From: Sedimentibacter sp. MB31-C6
GTDB taxonomy: Bacteria; Bacillota; Clostridia; Tissierellales; Sedimentibacteraceae
Direction of reading: 5' to 3'
Length of the DNA stretch: 64,000 bases
Assembly (NCBI RefSeq): GCF_035934735.1
Contig: NZ_CP142396.1
Location: 2,418,001-2,482,000 of the forward strand
The notes beneath the pieces are model-generated. The model saw only the letters and a program-made list of their open reading frames with translations, ran no database searches and was not told where the DNA came from. Shown piece by piece: positions 44,437 through 54,900 of this stretch. Made by a program: the position numbers and the translations under genes. Numbering within the stretch: position 1 is the first letter of the stretch; the number at the start of each line of letters is the position of its first letter.

Positions 44437-47043
44437 ATGAAAATAAAAAAGATAATATTTAAAAAAATAATATTACTATTAGTAACATTTATAATGATTA
44501 GTACTACATTTGCAGTTAATATGAATGCTGAAGAAAGAATTTCTATTAAACCTAAGATGGGAAAAGAATATTTAAATGTTTTAAATGATATAGTAGAAGA
44601 GTATGGAATATGCAAAGAAACCACTGCTGGTGAAAATGATTGTTCAGGACTTGCATATGCAGAACTAATAGATTTTAATGCAGATGGTAATCATGAATTG
44701 TACCTTTTTTATATTGATTATAGTTCTGATTATGGACGAACAAAGTGTATAGAGGAATTATGGTATTTTGATGGAACTAATGCTGTAAAATCATTTGAAA
44801 TGGAACATGAATCTAATGGTGCTCATGAACAAAGTAGTGAAGGTAGAACTTTTAGTCAAGGAAATGATGGTAAGGTATATTTAATCGAAGATGGCGGCTA
44901 TATGACTGGAGCAGGCGAATATGGGACAGATGAATATTATTATATAAGTGTTTCAGAGTTTGATGGTACAAGCATAAAGGAAAAAGCAACTCTTAAGGAA
45001 CTTGTTGGTTATGGAAAGCGCATAGGAGATTCATGGGAATTAGATGACAAAGTTTACTATGAATATGAGTTAATGAAAGAAGGAGAATTGATAACAGATA
45101 TTATTGAAGTTGAAGGAGCAAGTGCTGATGAAGGAAATGCTGATTTAAATAGTGTTTATCCTAAAACTGTACTTGATTTTAAAAATATATTTTCAGAAAA
45201 AAGAGATGTAATTCATGCAGGTTCGTATATCTATCTTAGTTGGGAAATAAACGATGTAGAAGGCTTAATGGATAGTCTTGATAATATTGGACCTAAATAT
45301 AATTATACAAATGTTACTGATGACTTTACACAAGATGAAGTTGAAAAAATCGCAAAACTAATAGCAGAAAGCTTAGGGGGAAAAATAACATCAATTTATA
45401 AGTTGTCAGATGGAGTATACTATGTTGTTATTACTTTATCTGATGGAAATAACAAGGGCGCTGTTGTAAAAGAAATAAGGTCAGAAAATGAAAGAACTTT
45501 TAAGGTTGATAAACCTTTAAATGAAGTAATGACTAATGAAGCACTTGATGATTATGTTAAAGAAATGAATTCAAATCCTAATGTTTCCATAGATTATAGC
45601 GAAACTTCGGATTTTACAGATACAGCAGAATACACACAGTATTTGAATAAGGTTATTGACAATGTGGACGGCCTTACGGTAAATGATGTAGGAAAATCTG
45701 AAATAGCTACATTTATAGAAAATGCAGTAACTAATGTTTCAAAGAATATAGTAAATTCAAAGGAAAATAAAATAATAATTACTGACAAAGACATTGAAAA
45801 TTCAGTTTCTTCTGCAAATAAAGCTAAAACTGAGTTTGAAAAAAATCTTTCAAATAAAAATATAAGTCTAAATAAGGATTTGAAAATAATTATAAGAATA
45901 GATGGAACAGGAATTGATTATGGTAAGCCACTTCAAATTATATTAGATAAGAGTGTTATGGAAAAATTGGACAATGTTGACTCTATAAAAATTTTGTTAG
46001 GAAATAACAGTCATGGTATAAATATAACATCAGAAAATTTAAAATCCTTAATAGAGCAATATGGCTCAGTAAATATTCAGATTGAAAACATAGAGAATAA
46101 TAAATATAACATAACATTTGCAGATGAAAAGGGGATAATCGTTGAAAAATTGTATTCTGCGATAGGCTTTTTCCTTCCTGCTCAAAGTGAAATAGCAACT
46201 GTGCTCGTAAGTTATAACGGAGGAAATGACAACTGGGGAGGACAATATGATAAAGCTAACAGTGCAATAGAATTTTCAACTAAATATTCTGGAAAATATG
46301 AAATATTAGAAAATGATATAAAAATAAATGATATAGATAATTTAAATGACAATCAAAAACAAGCTATAATGTTTATGGTATCAAAAGGATATTTTGACTT
46401 AGATAATAATTTGTTTAAGCCAATTGATAGTCTAACAAGATATGATTTTACGGAAGCCCTTGTAAGAATGTTCTTTGCATTAGACAGAGATGTTGATACA
46501 AGTTTTATAGATGTAAACAAGGACAGTAGATATTATGCTATGGTAGCATCAGCAGAAAAAGATAAAATTGTTGAGGGATATGATGATGGTACATTTAGAG
46601 GAGACTTGAATATTTCTAAGGAAGAAGTAATTGCATTATGTGCAAGGACCTTGGCTGAAAAAAAAGGTTATACATATCCAGAAAATTTAGATAATTATAT
46701 TAACTTTATTGATAAGGATCAAATAAGCGATTGGGCTAAAAAGGACATTGCTTTGGCAGTACGCGAAGGTTTAATAGATGGAATAGGAACACTAAATCCT
46801 AAAGAAAACATACAAAGGTCAGATAGTACAGAGATGCTTTATAATTTGTTTATGCTTTTATATGAGACAGCACCATCAGAATTCGTAATAAGTGAATCAA
46901 AAGAGTCAAAAGAGTCAGAAGAATTAGAAGAATCGAAAGATGATAGTTTTGGAAGTGCTGTTCCTGTTGCAGCAGCAACTGTAGCTTTAGCAGCTATAGG
47001 TATTGGGATGGCTGTGCATATTAAGCGCAAAAAAAGCAAGTAA
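44437..47043 (+). CDS. SLH-domain surface protein with C-terminal membrane anchor
   Basis: This 868-residue secreted protein has a signal peptide (about 1-28, IILLLVTFIMISTTFAVNMNA). A large unrecognised region of about 600 residues follows, including an Asp-rich segment LIDFNADGNHELYLFYIDYS that resembles EF-hand-like or VCBS-type metal sites. SLH units run from about 641 to 810 (LTRYDFTEALVRMFFALD, FIDVNKDSRYYAMVASAEK, AKKDIALAVREGLIDGIG). After a Ser-Glu-Lys-rich linker, a helix (about 840-862, VPVAAATVALAAIGIGMAVH) and IKRKKSK end the protein. Carrying both SLH units and a C-terminal membrane anchor is uncommon. It closes the zinc-ribbon/ABC-2 operon and ends at a strong terminator. Confidence 0.88.
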   Translation: MKIKKIIFKKIILLLVTFIMISTTFAVNMNAEERISIKPKMGKEYLNVLNDIVEEYGICKETTAGENDCSGLAYAELIDFNADGNHELYLFYIDYSSDYGRTKCIEELWYFDGTNAVKSFEMEHESNGAHEQSSEGRTFSQGNDGKVYLIEDGGYMTGAGEYGTDEYYYISVSEFDGTSIKEKATLKELVGYGKRIGDSWELDDKVYYEYELMKEGELITDIIEVEGASADEGNADLNSVYPKTVLDFKNIFSEKRDVIHAGSYIYLSWEINDVEGLMDSLDNIGPKYNYTNVTDDFTQDEVEKIAKLIAESLGGKITSIYKLSDGVYYVVITLSDGNNKGAVVKEIRSENERTFKVDKPLNEVMTNEALDDYVKEMNSNPNVSIDYSETSDFTDTAEYTQYLNKVIDNVDGLTVNDVGKSEIATFIENAVTNVSKNIVNSKENKIIITDKDIENSVSSANKAKTEFEKNLSNKNISLNKDLKIIIRIDGTGIDYGKPLQIILDKSVMEKLDNVDSIKILLGNNSHGINITSENLKSLIEQYGSVNIQIENIENNKYNITFADEKGIIVEKLYSAIGFFLPAQSEIATVLVSYNGGNDNWGGQYDKANSAIEFSTKYSGKYEILENDIKINDIDNLNDNQKQAIMFMVSKGYFDLDNNLFKPIDSLTRYDFTEALVRMFFALDRDVDTSFIDVNKDSRYYAMVASAEKDKIVEGYDDGTFRGDLNISKEEVIALCARTLAEKKGYTYPENLDNYINFIDKDQISDWAKKDIALAVREGLIDGIGTLNPKENIQRSDSTEMLYNLFMLLYETAPSEFVISESKESKESEELEESKDDSFGSAVPVAAATVALAAIGIGMAVHIKRKKSK

Positions 47044-47082
47044 TTAAAACATTAAACTAAGTACAATAAAATAAGCAAAATT

Positions 47083-47110
47083 AAGAGTAGGAATTAAAAC
47101 CTACTCTTTT
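47083..47110. terminator. Bidirectional terminator between converging operons
   Basis: AAGAGTAGG pairs with CCTACTCTT around an eight-base A-rich loop and is followed by Ts. Confidence 0.82.
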
Positions 47111-48692
47111 ATCTATCATTTAATTCCGCATAATTAAGTATATCTCTGCAAAAATATATTACTAATGATGAAATAAATATATTCCATATAAAAGTAATAA
47201 ATAACCCTACAATAATAGGTGGTAATATAGAAATTGAAGAAGACGTAATAACACCAATTACTATTCCAGGAGCAGCTAGTAAAATCATTATTAAAATATA
47301 CAAAAACATAATAATAACTTTATTGAAAAGGGATCCTAACAGTCTTTGTGTCAATATATTTCCCGACATAAATAATATTCCAAAGCCTATTCTGGCAAAT
47401 ATACATCCTATTACTTCTATTGGAGATAAACCAAGTATCATTCCTATAGCAATAAATAAAATAGTAGCTTCTATAGTTATCTTCAATATATTTTCTAAGG
47501 ATATTTTTATTAACTTTAAAAATGGTTTTATAGGTATCATATATACATAATGCATTCTAAGTTCTCGAATCCATCTTCCATTTGACAAAGAAAATATTTG
47601 CATATAAGTTACAAATATAAATATAGACAATATACTGTATTCAGAAAACATGTTGTTAGTAATTAATGCATATACAATACATATGACTATAAACATTAAT
47701 GATGTTTTATCTATTAAAAGTAGACCAGAACGTCTGTTTTCAAGCAAATGCTTATACAAAAAAACATTAGCTCCCTTCCCTTTATTTATACCTAATTTAC
47801 CTATTTTTATATTCTTCCTTGTATCTAATACATTACCTTCTTTTTTAGCTATTATTGCACTATGTGATACTTCTGTGGCTAGTAAAACATCTTCATAAAA
47901 ATCAGAACGAGTTTTTGTAATTAAATATACAATTATAAAAATATAAAGCAAAGTTAAGCTAAAACCAATTAATATATAATAATAATTGGTTTTAAGAATA
48001 CCTATTACAGCCATTCTAATCCACCCTATAATTGGTATAAAGTTTATCCAGAATGAATTTATAGCTTCAACAGCTGTATTAAGCATATCTTGAGAATTAC
48101 TTATAGTTTTATAAAACACATAAAATATTACTAAAGAAGTTATTCCTATTAATGATAATTTTATTTTCCTTTTAAGATTTTCATCATTACTTGATAATGA
48201 ATATATAACCATAGCACTAAGTTGAGAACAAAACATAATAAAACAATAACCAAGTAAAATTCCTAGAAGTCCCCCAAAGGAAAGACCATAAGTACTATTT
48301 AGCCATGCATATTGAAAAATCAGAAAAAATCCAACAAATAAAGATGTACTCATTTGTTTTATGAGACCATAAATCAAAATTTTCTTATTTGATATAGGTG
48401 TTGAAAATAAAATGCTTACGTCTGCCATAGAATAAAAACTTGCTCCTGATGATAAGCCATTCATACATGTAGCAATAAAAACATAAGAGTATAAAGCAAA
48501 TACAATTCCATATAATTCTTCGATATTCCTTGTAGTATGAGATGGTAATTTATCATTAAAGGATGCTGAAAATATAACCAATACAATTAAAGCAATAAAT
48601 ATAATTACTGAAATTAATTTTGCTGGATTTTTTAAAAGTTCCTTTAAAAAGTTTTTAAAAGTAGTAAACAGAAGATATTTTAATCCTTTCAT
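47109..48692 (-). CDS. Large ABC-2 exporter permease
   Basis: This 527-residue protein has about 12 membrane helices, the size of the putative ABC exporter class (PF16949-like) with one long permease. It begins MKGLKYLLFTTFKNFLKELL and has no extracellular folded domain. Its ATG overlaps the stop of the ATPase gene (ATGA), so the two are translationally coupled and form one exporter. Cargo is unknown. Confidence 0.82.
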   Translation of the reverse strand: MKGLKYLLFTTFKNFLKELLKNPAKLISVIIFIALIVLVIFSASFNDKLPSHTTRNIEELYGIVFALYSYVFIATCMNGLSSGASFYSMADVSILFSTPISNKKILIYGLIKQMSTSLFVGFFLIFQYAWLNSTYGLSFGGLLGILLGYCFIMFCSQLSAMVIYSLSSNDENLKRKIKLSLIGITSLVIFYVFYKTISNSQDMLNTAVEAINSFWINFIPIIGWIRMAVIGILKTNYYYILIGFSLTLLYIFIIVYLITKTRSDFYEDVLLATEVSHSAIIAKKEGNVLDTRKNIKIGKLGINKGKGANVFLYKHLLENRRSGLLLIDKTSLMFIVICIVYALITNNMFSEYSILSIFIFVTYMQIFSLSNGRWIRELRMHYVYMIPIKPFLKLIKISLENILKITIEATILFIAIGMILGLSPIEVIGCIFARIGFGILFMSGNILTQRLLGSLFNKVIIMFLYILIMILLAAPGIVIGVITSSSISILPPIIVGLFITFIWNIFISSLVIYFCRDILNYAELNDR

Positions 48693-49399
48693 TGACTATC
48701 ACCTTTCTTTTCAGTAATTTCAAAGAAAAGTTCCTCTAAACTTTTTTCATTGTCTTCTACTGTGTTATTGTGCTTAATTGCTTCAATTGAGCCATTCATC
48801 ATAATGTATGCAATATCCCAATAGTTTTCTACACTGTTAAGCATATGTGTGCTTATTAAAATTGAAGTGCCTTCGTCTTTTAATTCTACAAACATTTTTT
48901 TTAATTCTTTAATTGCATGAGGGTCAAGACCAACCATTGGTTCATCAAATATAATAACTTTAGGTTTAGGAAGAATGGCACAGCAAATACTTAACTTTTG
49001 CTGCATACCTTTTGATAATTCTTTACCTAATTTGTTTTTTTTATCCATAAGTTCAAATCTTTTTAGTAATTCATCAGCATAATCATTCCAATTCTCTAAA
49101 CCATATGCTCTAGCAATAAATTCTAGATGTTCACCAACAGTTAATAAATTATAAACAGCAGGCATTTCAGGTATATAACCTAATAGTTTTTTAGCTTGGA
49201 TAGATTTATTGTTATAGTTACATATGTCTATACCACCTTTAAATCTTAAAAGTCCTGCTATACATTTTATAATAGTTGATTTACCAGCACCATTAGGTCC
49301 TAGAAGAACTGCTATCTGTCCATCACTAATACTAAAGCTTATATTATTGTTAGCAATAACCTTACCATATTTTTTAGTTACATTATATACATTAAACAT
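48689..49399 (-). CDS. ABC exporter ATPase
   Basis: This 236-residue subunit has Walker A GPNGAGKST, the Q-loop GYIPEMPAVYNLLTV, a degenerate signature LSKGMQQKLSICCA (SKG in place of SGG, common in ABC-2 systems) and Walker B VIIFDEPMVGLDPHA. It is coupled to the permease at 47109-48692. A near-consensus promoter lies 73 bases upstream. It is a separate exporter from the one at 41327-44411, placed back to back with it. Confidence 0.92.
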   Translation of the reverse strand: MFNVYNVTKKYGKVIANNNISFSISDGQIAVLLGPNGAGKSTIIKCIAGLLRFKGGIDICNYNNKSIQAKKLLGYIPEMPAVYNLLTVGEHLEFIARAYGLENWNDYADELLKRFELMDKKNKLGKELSKGMQQKLSICCAILPKPKVIIFDEPMVGLDPHAIKELKKMFVELKDEGTSILISTHMLNSVENYWDIAYIMMNGSIEAIKHNNTVEDNEKSLEELFFEITEKKGDSQ

Positions 49400-49471
49400 A
49401 TTTTTTCCTTTCTAATTGAATCTATTTAATAATACTTGCAACTACACTTATTACTTTATATACAGTTTTAA

Positions 49472-49500
49472 ATTATAACATGTAGATTTATTGTAATCAA
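49472..49500 (-). promoter_or_regulatory. Sigma-A promoter of the second ABC exporter
   Basis: Read leftward, TTGATT and TATAAT are 17 bases apart, giving a start near 49465 and a leader of about 65 bases. Confidence 0.75.
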
Positions 49501-49549
49501 GGCATTTTCTTTGACATGGTTTTCAGATTTTATGTAGAATTAATAAATT

Positions 49550-49590
49550 AAGGACCTTTTAGAAATATTGAGGTTTCTAAAAGGTCCTTT
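49550..49590 (-). terminator. Strong terminator after the polyferredoxin gene
   Basis: AAGGACCTTTTAGAAA pairs perfectly with TTTCTAAAAGGTCCTT around an eight-base loop. It separates the leftward polyferredoxin transcript from the ABC promoter. Confidence 0.8.
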
Positions 49591-49630
49591 CTCAAGTTAA
49601 ATTTAGATAGTTGACAATAATGGAAAATTT

Positions 49631-50371
49631 TTAAGAGGCTAGCTTTTCCTTTTCAAGAGACAGAATTTTAACTGGGCAGTTTTCAACACAGGTATTACAT
49701 TTAATGCAATTTACGTTGTCAAATTGATTTTTATCAGAAAACTCTAAATATGGAGTCAACTGAAATGGACAAACTTTAGAGCACTTACCACAATTAAGAC
49801 ACTTATCTTTATTAGATATTGTTACTTTTTTTTCTGTTTTTTTAGCAACACCTAAAAATTTGCCAAAAGCATGCGAAATTTTTTGCATTGTGCCCATAGG
49901 ACAAAATTGGCACCAGGTTCTGGAATTTACAAATATAGCTAAGGCTCCTCCTACAATTAAAACCATTAGATAAGTATTTGAGAACAAAGCCCCAACTTTA
50001 TCAAAAATATCATAAGTTCCCCAATGTTGAGATATTGTTATAATTTTTCTTATAAAATTGAACATAAAAAATAGAAAAAATGCAATGATGAATGTTTTTG
50101 ATTTTATAAAATCAGGGATTTTTTTATTTGCACTAATAGGCAAAATAATTTTATCAAACAAACTCCCGTGAGGACATATGTTGCCACACCAGTATCTTCC
50201 TCCAAAGAATGATGTTGCGATTAAACCTGCCATGATAAATACAACTATTAATCCTAACTTAGGTTCCCATAAACCACCTATAGCCACAAGAACAGTAATA
50301 ATCCATCCGTATTGCCTAAATGTATTAAATATTCTATTTGTTTTAATATAATAATTTTTTTTATTTTTCAT
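49631..50371 (-). CDS. NapH/NosR-like membrane polyferredoxin
   Basis: This 246-residue membrane electron-transfer protein has about five helices, two cytoplasmic CxxxCP-type motifs (CGNICPHGS and CQFCPMGT) and a C-terminal ferredoxin domain with two 4Fe-4S sites (CLNCGKCSKVCP, CIKCNTCVENCP). It resembles the NapH/YccM group that passes electrons from quinols or ferredoxin to partner reductases. No partner reductase is adjacent. It is monocistronic, with a strong terminator. Confidence 0.88.
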   Translation of the reverse strand: MKNKKNYYIKTNRIFNTFRQYGWIITVLVAIGGLWEPKLGLIVVFIMAGLIATSFFGGRYWCGNICPHGSLFDKIILPISANKKIPDFIKSKTFIIAFFLFFMFNFIRKIITISQHWGTYDIFDKVGALFSNTYLMVLIVGGALAIFVNSRTWCQFCPMGTMQKISHAFGKFLGVAKKTEKKVTISNKDKCLNCGKCSKVCPFQLTPYLEFSDKNQFDNVNCIKCNTCVENCPVKILSLEKEKLAS

Positions 50372-50558
50372 AAAACCTCCATGTAATTAGCAATCGAATA
50401 TTGATTATATATCTTTTAAAAAATTTTTCAGTGACTAAATTACATAATCGAACAAGTTAAATTTATCATGCATTTTTTTACTCATCATTGACATTACTTT
50501 TTCTCCTAAACATTAATGAACAATAGTATATGTTATTGTTATATAATTTATTATCGAA

Positions 50559-50618
50559 TATTTTTGAATATTTTTGAGTATTTTTGAGTAATTTTGAATA
50601 CTTGTAATTATTTGTAAA
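50559..50618. repeat. Six 10-bp helically phased T-tract repeats (probable DNA curvature)
   Basis: Six consecutive 10-base units start with TA: TATTTTTGAA, TATTTTTGAG (twice), TAATTTTGAA, TACTTGTAAT and TATTTGTAAA. The T-runs recur every helical turn, the arrangement that gives intrinsic bending. The array ends four bases before the -35 box at 50622. The rest of 50372-50716 holds AT-rich sequence without a gene. Confidence 0.75.
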
Positions 50619-50621
50619 TAG

Positions 50622-50649
50622 TTGAAATGAGTAGCATTTATGATATAAT
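50622..50649 (+). promoter_or_regulatory. Sigma-A promoter of the diguanylate cyclase
   Basis: TTGAAA and TATAAT are 16 bases apart, directly after the phased T-tracts, which may act like an extended UP element. Confidence 0.65.
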
Positions 50650-50716
50650 AATATTTATATATTTCAATAATAAATAATATATTCCTAAAAAACACCTTAA
50701 AAAGGAGTTGGGTATA

Positions 50717-51856
50717 ATGAATTTAATATCTAATATTATAATAAATATTTATTCTATTGCTATATTGACTAGTATTGGATTTTATTCTTCAAAACGTAAT
50801 GAAAATGAAGATGAAAATTTACAGTATAAGCTTTATATGCTGATGTTATATATTACTATTATATTATTAATAGTAGATATACTTAGTAGGCTTGATGGCG
50901 ATGCTGTAGCTATATATCCAGTTCTTAATAGCATTGGAAACTTTGTGATGTTTATGGTTAACCCTATTTTACCTTCACTTTGGTTATTATATGTCCATTA
51001 TGAAGTGTTTCAAGAAGTTGAAAAAACAAAAGAGATATTTTATATGTTGATACCTATAAATGCGGTACATATCTTTATGGTAGTTGTAGCTCAATTTCAT
51101 GGGTGGTTTTATTTTATCGATGAAGATAATATTTTTCATAGAGGTCAATTTTATCTTATAGCAGCAGTAATTTTAATTAGTTTAGTTATTGTTACATTTG
51201 CAATAATTGTAATAAATCAAAAAAGAATAGAGAAAAAACATTATTTCTCTCTTATATTTTTTGCAATACCTCCATTTATATCTATCATTTTGCAAATTGC
51301 TTTTTATGAAGTATCTTTAATGCTTAACAGTGTTGCGTTATCTTTATTGATAGTATTTTTATATATACAAAATGATAGTGTTTTTATTGATGGCTTGACA
51401 GGCATATATAATCGTAAAAAACTTGAAATTTACTTGAAAGAAAAAATTAACAACAGTAGTGAAAATAAAACTTTTTCAGCTATTATGTTTGATTTAGATA
51501 ATTTCAAATATATTAATGATACCTATGGTCATGATATAGGAGATAATGCATTGCAAAGTTTTGCAACTGTTCTTAGGAATAGTTTAAGAACAAATGATTT
51601 TATAGCACGATTTGGAGGAGATGAGTTTGTTGTTATATTAGATATATCAAATATAATTGAATTAGAGGAGGTTGTTAACAGAATTAATAGTGATATAGAA
51701 AAGTTTAATGATAATAATGGACGGCCATATAATATATATTTTAGTATGGGTTATGTCGTTTATGATTACAATTCTCATATGAAAGTGAAAGATTTTCTAA
51801 TACAAATTGATTCTTTAATGTATGCAGATAAAAAGGGTAGTAAAAAAATAAACTAA
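50717..51856 (+). CDS. Membrane-bound diguanylate cyclase
   Basis: This 379-residue GGDEF protein makes cyclic di-GMP from two GTP. Residues 1-215 hold about seven membrane helices, probably a sensor. The catalytic domain follows (about 222-379), with DGLTGIYNRKKLE, FDLDNFKYINDTYGHDIGD and an intact active site RFGGDEFVV. An RTND inhibitory I-site lies five residues before GGDEF, so product feedback is expected. ATG at 50717 follows AAAGGAG; an upstream TTG overlapping the site is not used. Confidence 0.93.
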   Translation: MNLISNIIINIYSIAILTSIGFYSSKRNENEDENLQYKLYMLMLYITIILLIVDILSRLDGDAVAIYPVLNSIGNFVMFMVNPILPSLWLLYVHYEVFQEVEKTKEIFYMLIPINAVHIFMVVVAQFHGWFYFIDEDNIFHRGQFYLIAAVILISLVIVTFAIIVINQKRIEKKHYFSLIFFAIPPFISIILQIAFYEVSLMLNSVALSLLIVFLYIQNDSVFIDGLTGIYNRKKLEIYLKEKINNSSENKTFSAIMFDLDNFKYINDTYGHDIGDNALQSFATVLRNSLRTNDFIARFGGDEFVVILDISNIIELEEVVNRINSDIEKFNDNNGRPYNIYFSMGYVVYDYNSHMKVKDFLIQIDSLMYADKKGSKKIN

Positions 51857-51859
51857 CAT

Positions 51860-51888
51860 CCGCAGGACGCATGCAATGCGCCCCTACA
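51860..51888. repeat. Dispersed GC-rich palindromic repeat, copy 1
   Basis: CCGCAGGACGCATGCAATGC followed by GCCCCTACA forms a short stem (GGACGCAT/ATGCGCCC). It occurs again in opposite orientation at 57217. It is far richer in GC than the surroundings and follows the cyclase gene, so it may also end transcription. Confidence 0.7.
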
Positions 51889-51905
51889 TAGATAGTAACT
51901 GAATT

Positions 51906-54900
51906 TTATATATTAAACAAGTTGTTGATTTCTTCTTTTGAAAGGGAATTAATTAAAATTTCTCCTTTTTTGATAACAGAATCTGCTAAGTTTTTTTTGC
52001 TTTGCTGAAGTTTTTCTATTTTTTCTTCTATTGTATCTTTTGCAATAAGCTTAAATACCTGTACTTTATTATTTTGACCTATGCGGTGAGTTCTATCAGT
52101 TGCTTGGTTTTGAGCGCTTATATTCCACCATGGGTCAAAGTGTATTACAATATCAGCACCTGTTAAATTAAGTCCTGTTCCTCCTGCCTTTAATGAAATC
52201 AGGAATACAGGTATATTGTCTTTGTTAAAACTATTTGCCATCTCTAGCCTTTTTATGCTTTTAGTTGTTCCAGTAAGCATGTAATAATCTATAAAATTTG
52301 ATTTCAATTGATGTTCAATTATATTGAGCATAGATGTAAATTGCGAAAATATTAATACTTTATGTCCGTTTTCTATGCAATTTGTTAAAATTTCCATACA
52401 TAAATCAAGCTTAGCACTGCCACCTTTGTAGTTATCAAAGTAAAGTGAAGGATCGCAACATATTTGTCTAAGCCTTGTGAGCATTGATAAAATTTTTATT
52501 TGGCTTTTGTCATAACCATTCTCTTTTATTTCGTTATTAAACTCTTCATTAAGTTTCATAAGCTCAGCAAAATATAGCTTCCTTTGAGTTGTTCCCATTT
52601 GTGCGTAAGAAATAGTTTCAATTTTGTCTGGAAGTTCTTTTAAAACATCTTTTTTTAACCTTCTCAATATGAAGGGCTGTATTTGTTTGTTAAGTCTTTC
52701 AAGAATATTTTTATCTTCATTCTTAACTATTGGTGTTTCGTATCTTTCTTTAAATTTTTTATATGTTAGTAAAAATCCTGGTATTATAAAATCAAATATT
52801 GACCATAAATCAGCTAAAGAATTTTCTATTGGAGTACCTGTTAAAGCAAATCTCATATCGCTTTTTATAAGTTTGACAGCTTTTGAATTCTGTGTGGTAG
52901 AATTTTTTATATATTGTGCTTCATCTAATATGCAATATTTAAATTCAATATTTTGATATAATTCTATATCACGTTTAACTAAATCATACGAAGTGAAAAT
53001 CAGCTCATAATCATTTATATTTGAAATGAGTTTTTGTCTCCCTATGGCAGTTCCTGTAATTATTAGTGTAGTAATATCCGGTGAAAATTTTTCTAGTTCA
53101 CTTTTCCAGTTATAAACTAAAGATGTAGGGCAAATTACAATTGAAGGTTTTAAATTATTATTTCTTTCTGATAATAATAGACTGATAATTTGAAGTGTTT
53201 TACCTAATCCCATATCATCTGCTAAAATACCACCTAATGAATATTGGGATAAAGTTTTCAGCCATTTGTAACCTGCTACTTGATAATTACGCAGTATAGG
53301 TTTTAATGTTTCTGGTAATTCAAATTCGGACTCATCAGAATCATTGATGTTGTGTATCATTTCCTTAAAGGATTGTTGTTTTTTAGCATTTATCCATGTG
53401 CTGTTTTTTAATAGGTTATTAAGATACAAGGCTCGATATTTAGGTATTTCAATATGTCCTAATTCAAGGTCCTTATTTGAAATATCCAAATCTTCAACTA
53501 ATTTATCTATCGTATTGAAATATTCATTTTCAAGATTTAGGAAAGATCCATCTTTTAATCTAAAATATTTTTTCTTTCTTTTATATGATAATAATATATC
53601 TTTAAGTTCAGTAGGATCAAATTCTAATTTATCAATATTTAATTCAATTAAGTTGCCTTTTAGTTTTACGCCCATTGACATTGTTTTAGGATATCTTATA
53701 TTTATTTTCTTAAAATTATCACTAACATTAACTTCACAAAGGGAAGTAAGGTTATTAACTGCAGATATTAAAAATTCATAAATTTTATTCTCATCGGTCA
53801 TTGTATAATTTGCTCTTGTTTTTGTAAATCCAACATTTTCAACAGCATTAATTATTTTAGCTTCTTCTAAGAGATTTCTAACTGTTGTATTATCGTTTGT
53901 TGATTTTATAAAAGGATTAATTTTTATATCTTTATAGTTAAAAATAACATCAGCAAAAATATGACCTTTGTTGTTGCAATCTAGATATATACTTGGTGAT
54001 AATGGTAGAACATTAAATTTTTCTGATATTTCCATATCAGTTTTAACTAAAGCATATTTAGATATTTGGGGTAGTACTGCAGAACAAAATTTCCCCATAT
54101 AATCCTTTGTTAACAATATTGTTTTAGATGGCTGCTTCATAATTATGTTTACAGCTGGTAGAATTGAATTTTCAAATTCTTTAGAACATCTATAAAGTTT
54201 GTCTTCAGCAATTATATACTTATAATTGCTTGAACTGGACATAAAAGAGATATATAAATTTGTTGAAAGAGAATATTGTTCATTTTCTTCGTTGATGTAA
54301 AATTCTACTTTTGGGTCCTCGTTTACAAATGAGATTTCTTTAAATTCATATTTATAGCCACGGCATTCAACAGTCTGATTTTCAAATAAGTCAAAAAAAT
54401 TATCAATTGTAAAAGGTAATATTTTAAATGCACGTCCAGTTGTATTGTATGTATTATACATATTGGAAGTTTTTGATATAACTTGCATATAAACATCAGC
54501 TTCATTTCTTAAAAAAAGAGCTAAGGGTTGTGATGCTTCTTCAAATCCCTTTATTTCATGATTAAACTCTAAACTTTTACCATATGATATAAAGTTAGTG
54601 TTTTTTATATTATTTGCTAATTCATATGCATCTTTCACTACATAGTCTCTTATATCTCCAATGGTAAATTCTATACCGATGGTATCTTTATCAATTATAT
54701 TTATTATAGGTTTAAGAACTACTGAACCGTTTTTTTCCTCTATTTTAACACTTTCTTTAATTCTGTTTTCGAAAATATCTATTAAGTTTATAAGTGGATA
54801 ATTGTGATTAATTGCTTTATTTTTATTATCATTAAAAACGACATTATTAAAAGATACAATTTTTGAATTATAGTTGTAATATATTTTTAGCATAGTAGCT

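Noticed and set aside
50559-50618. Tandem repeats as a CRISPR-like array
   Set aside because: Units are 10 bases with no spacers and no cas genes nearby; they are phased T-tracts.
50513-50695. 60-codon minus-strand frame in the AT-rich gap before the cyclase
   Set aside because: The translation is low-complexity Ile/Tyr/Asn produced by the 10-bp T-tract repeats, and it has no ribosome-binding site.
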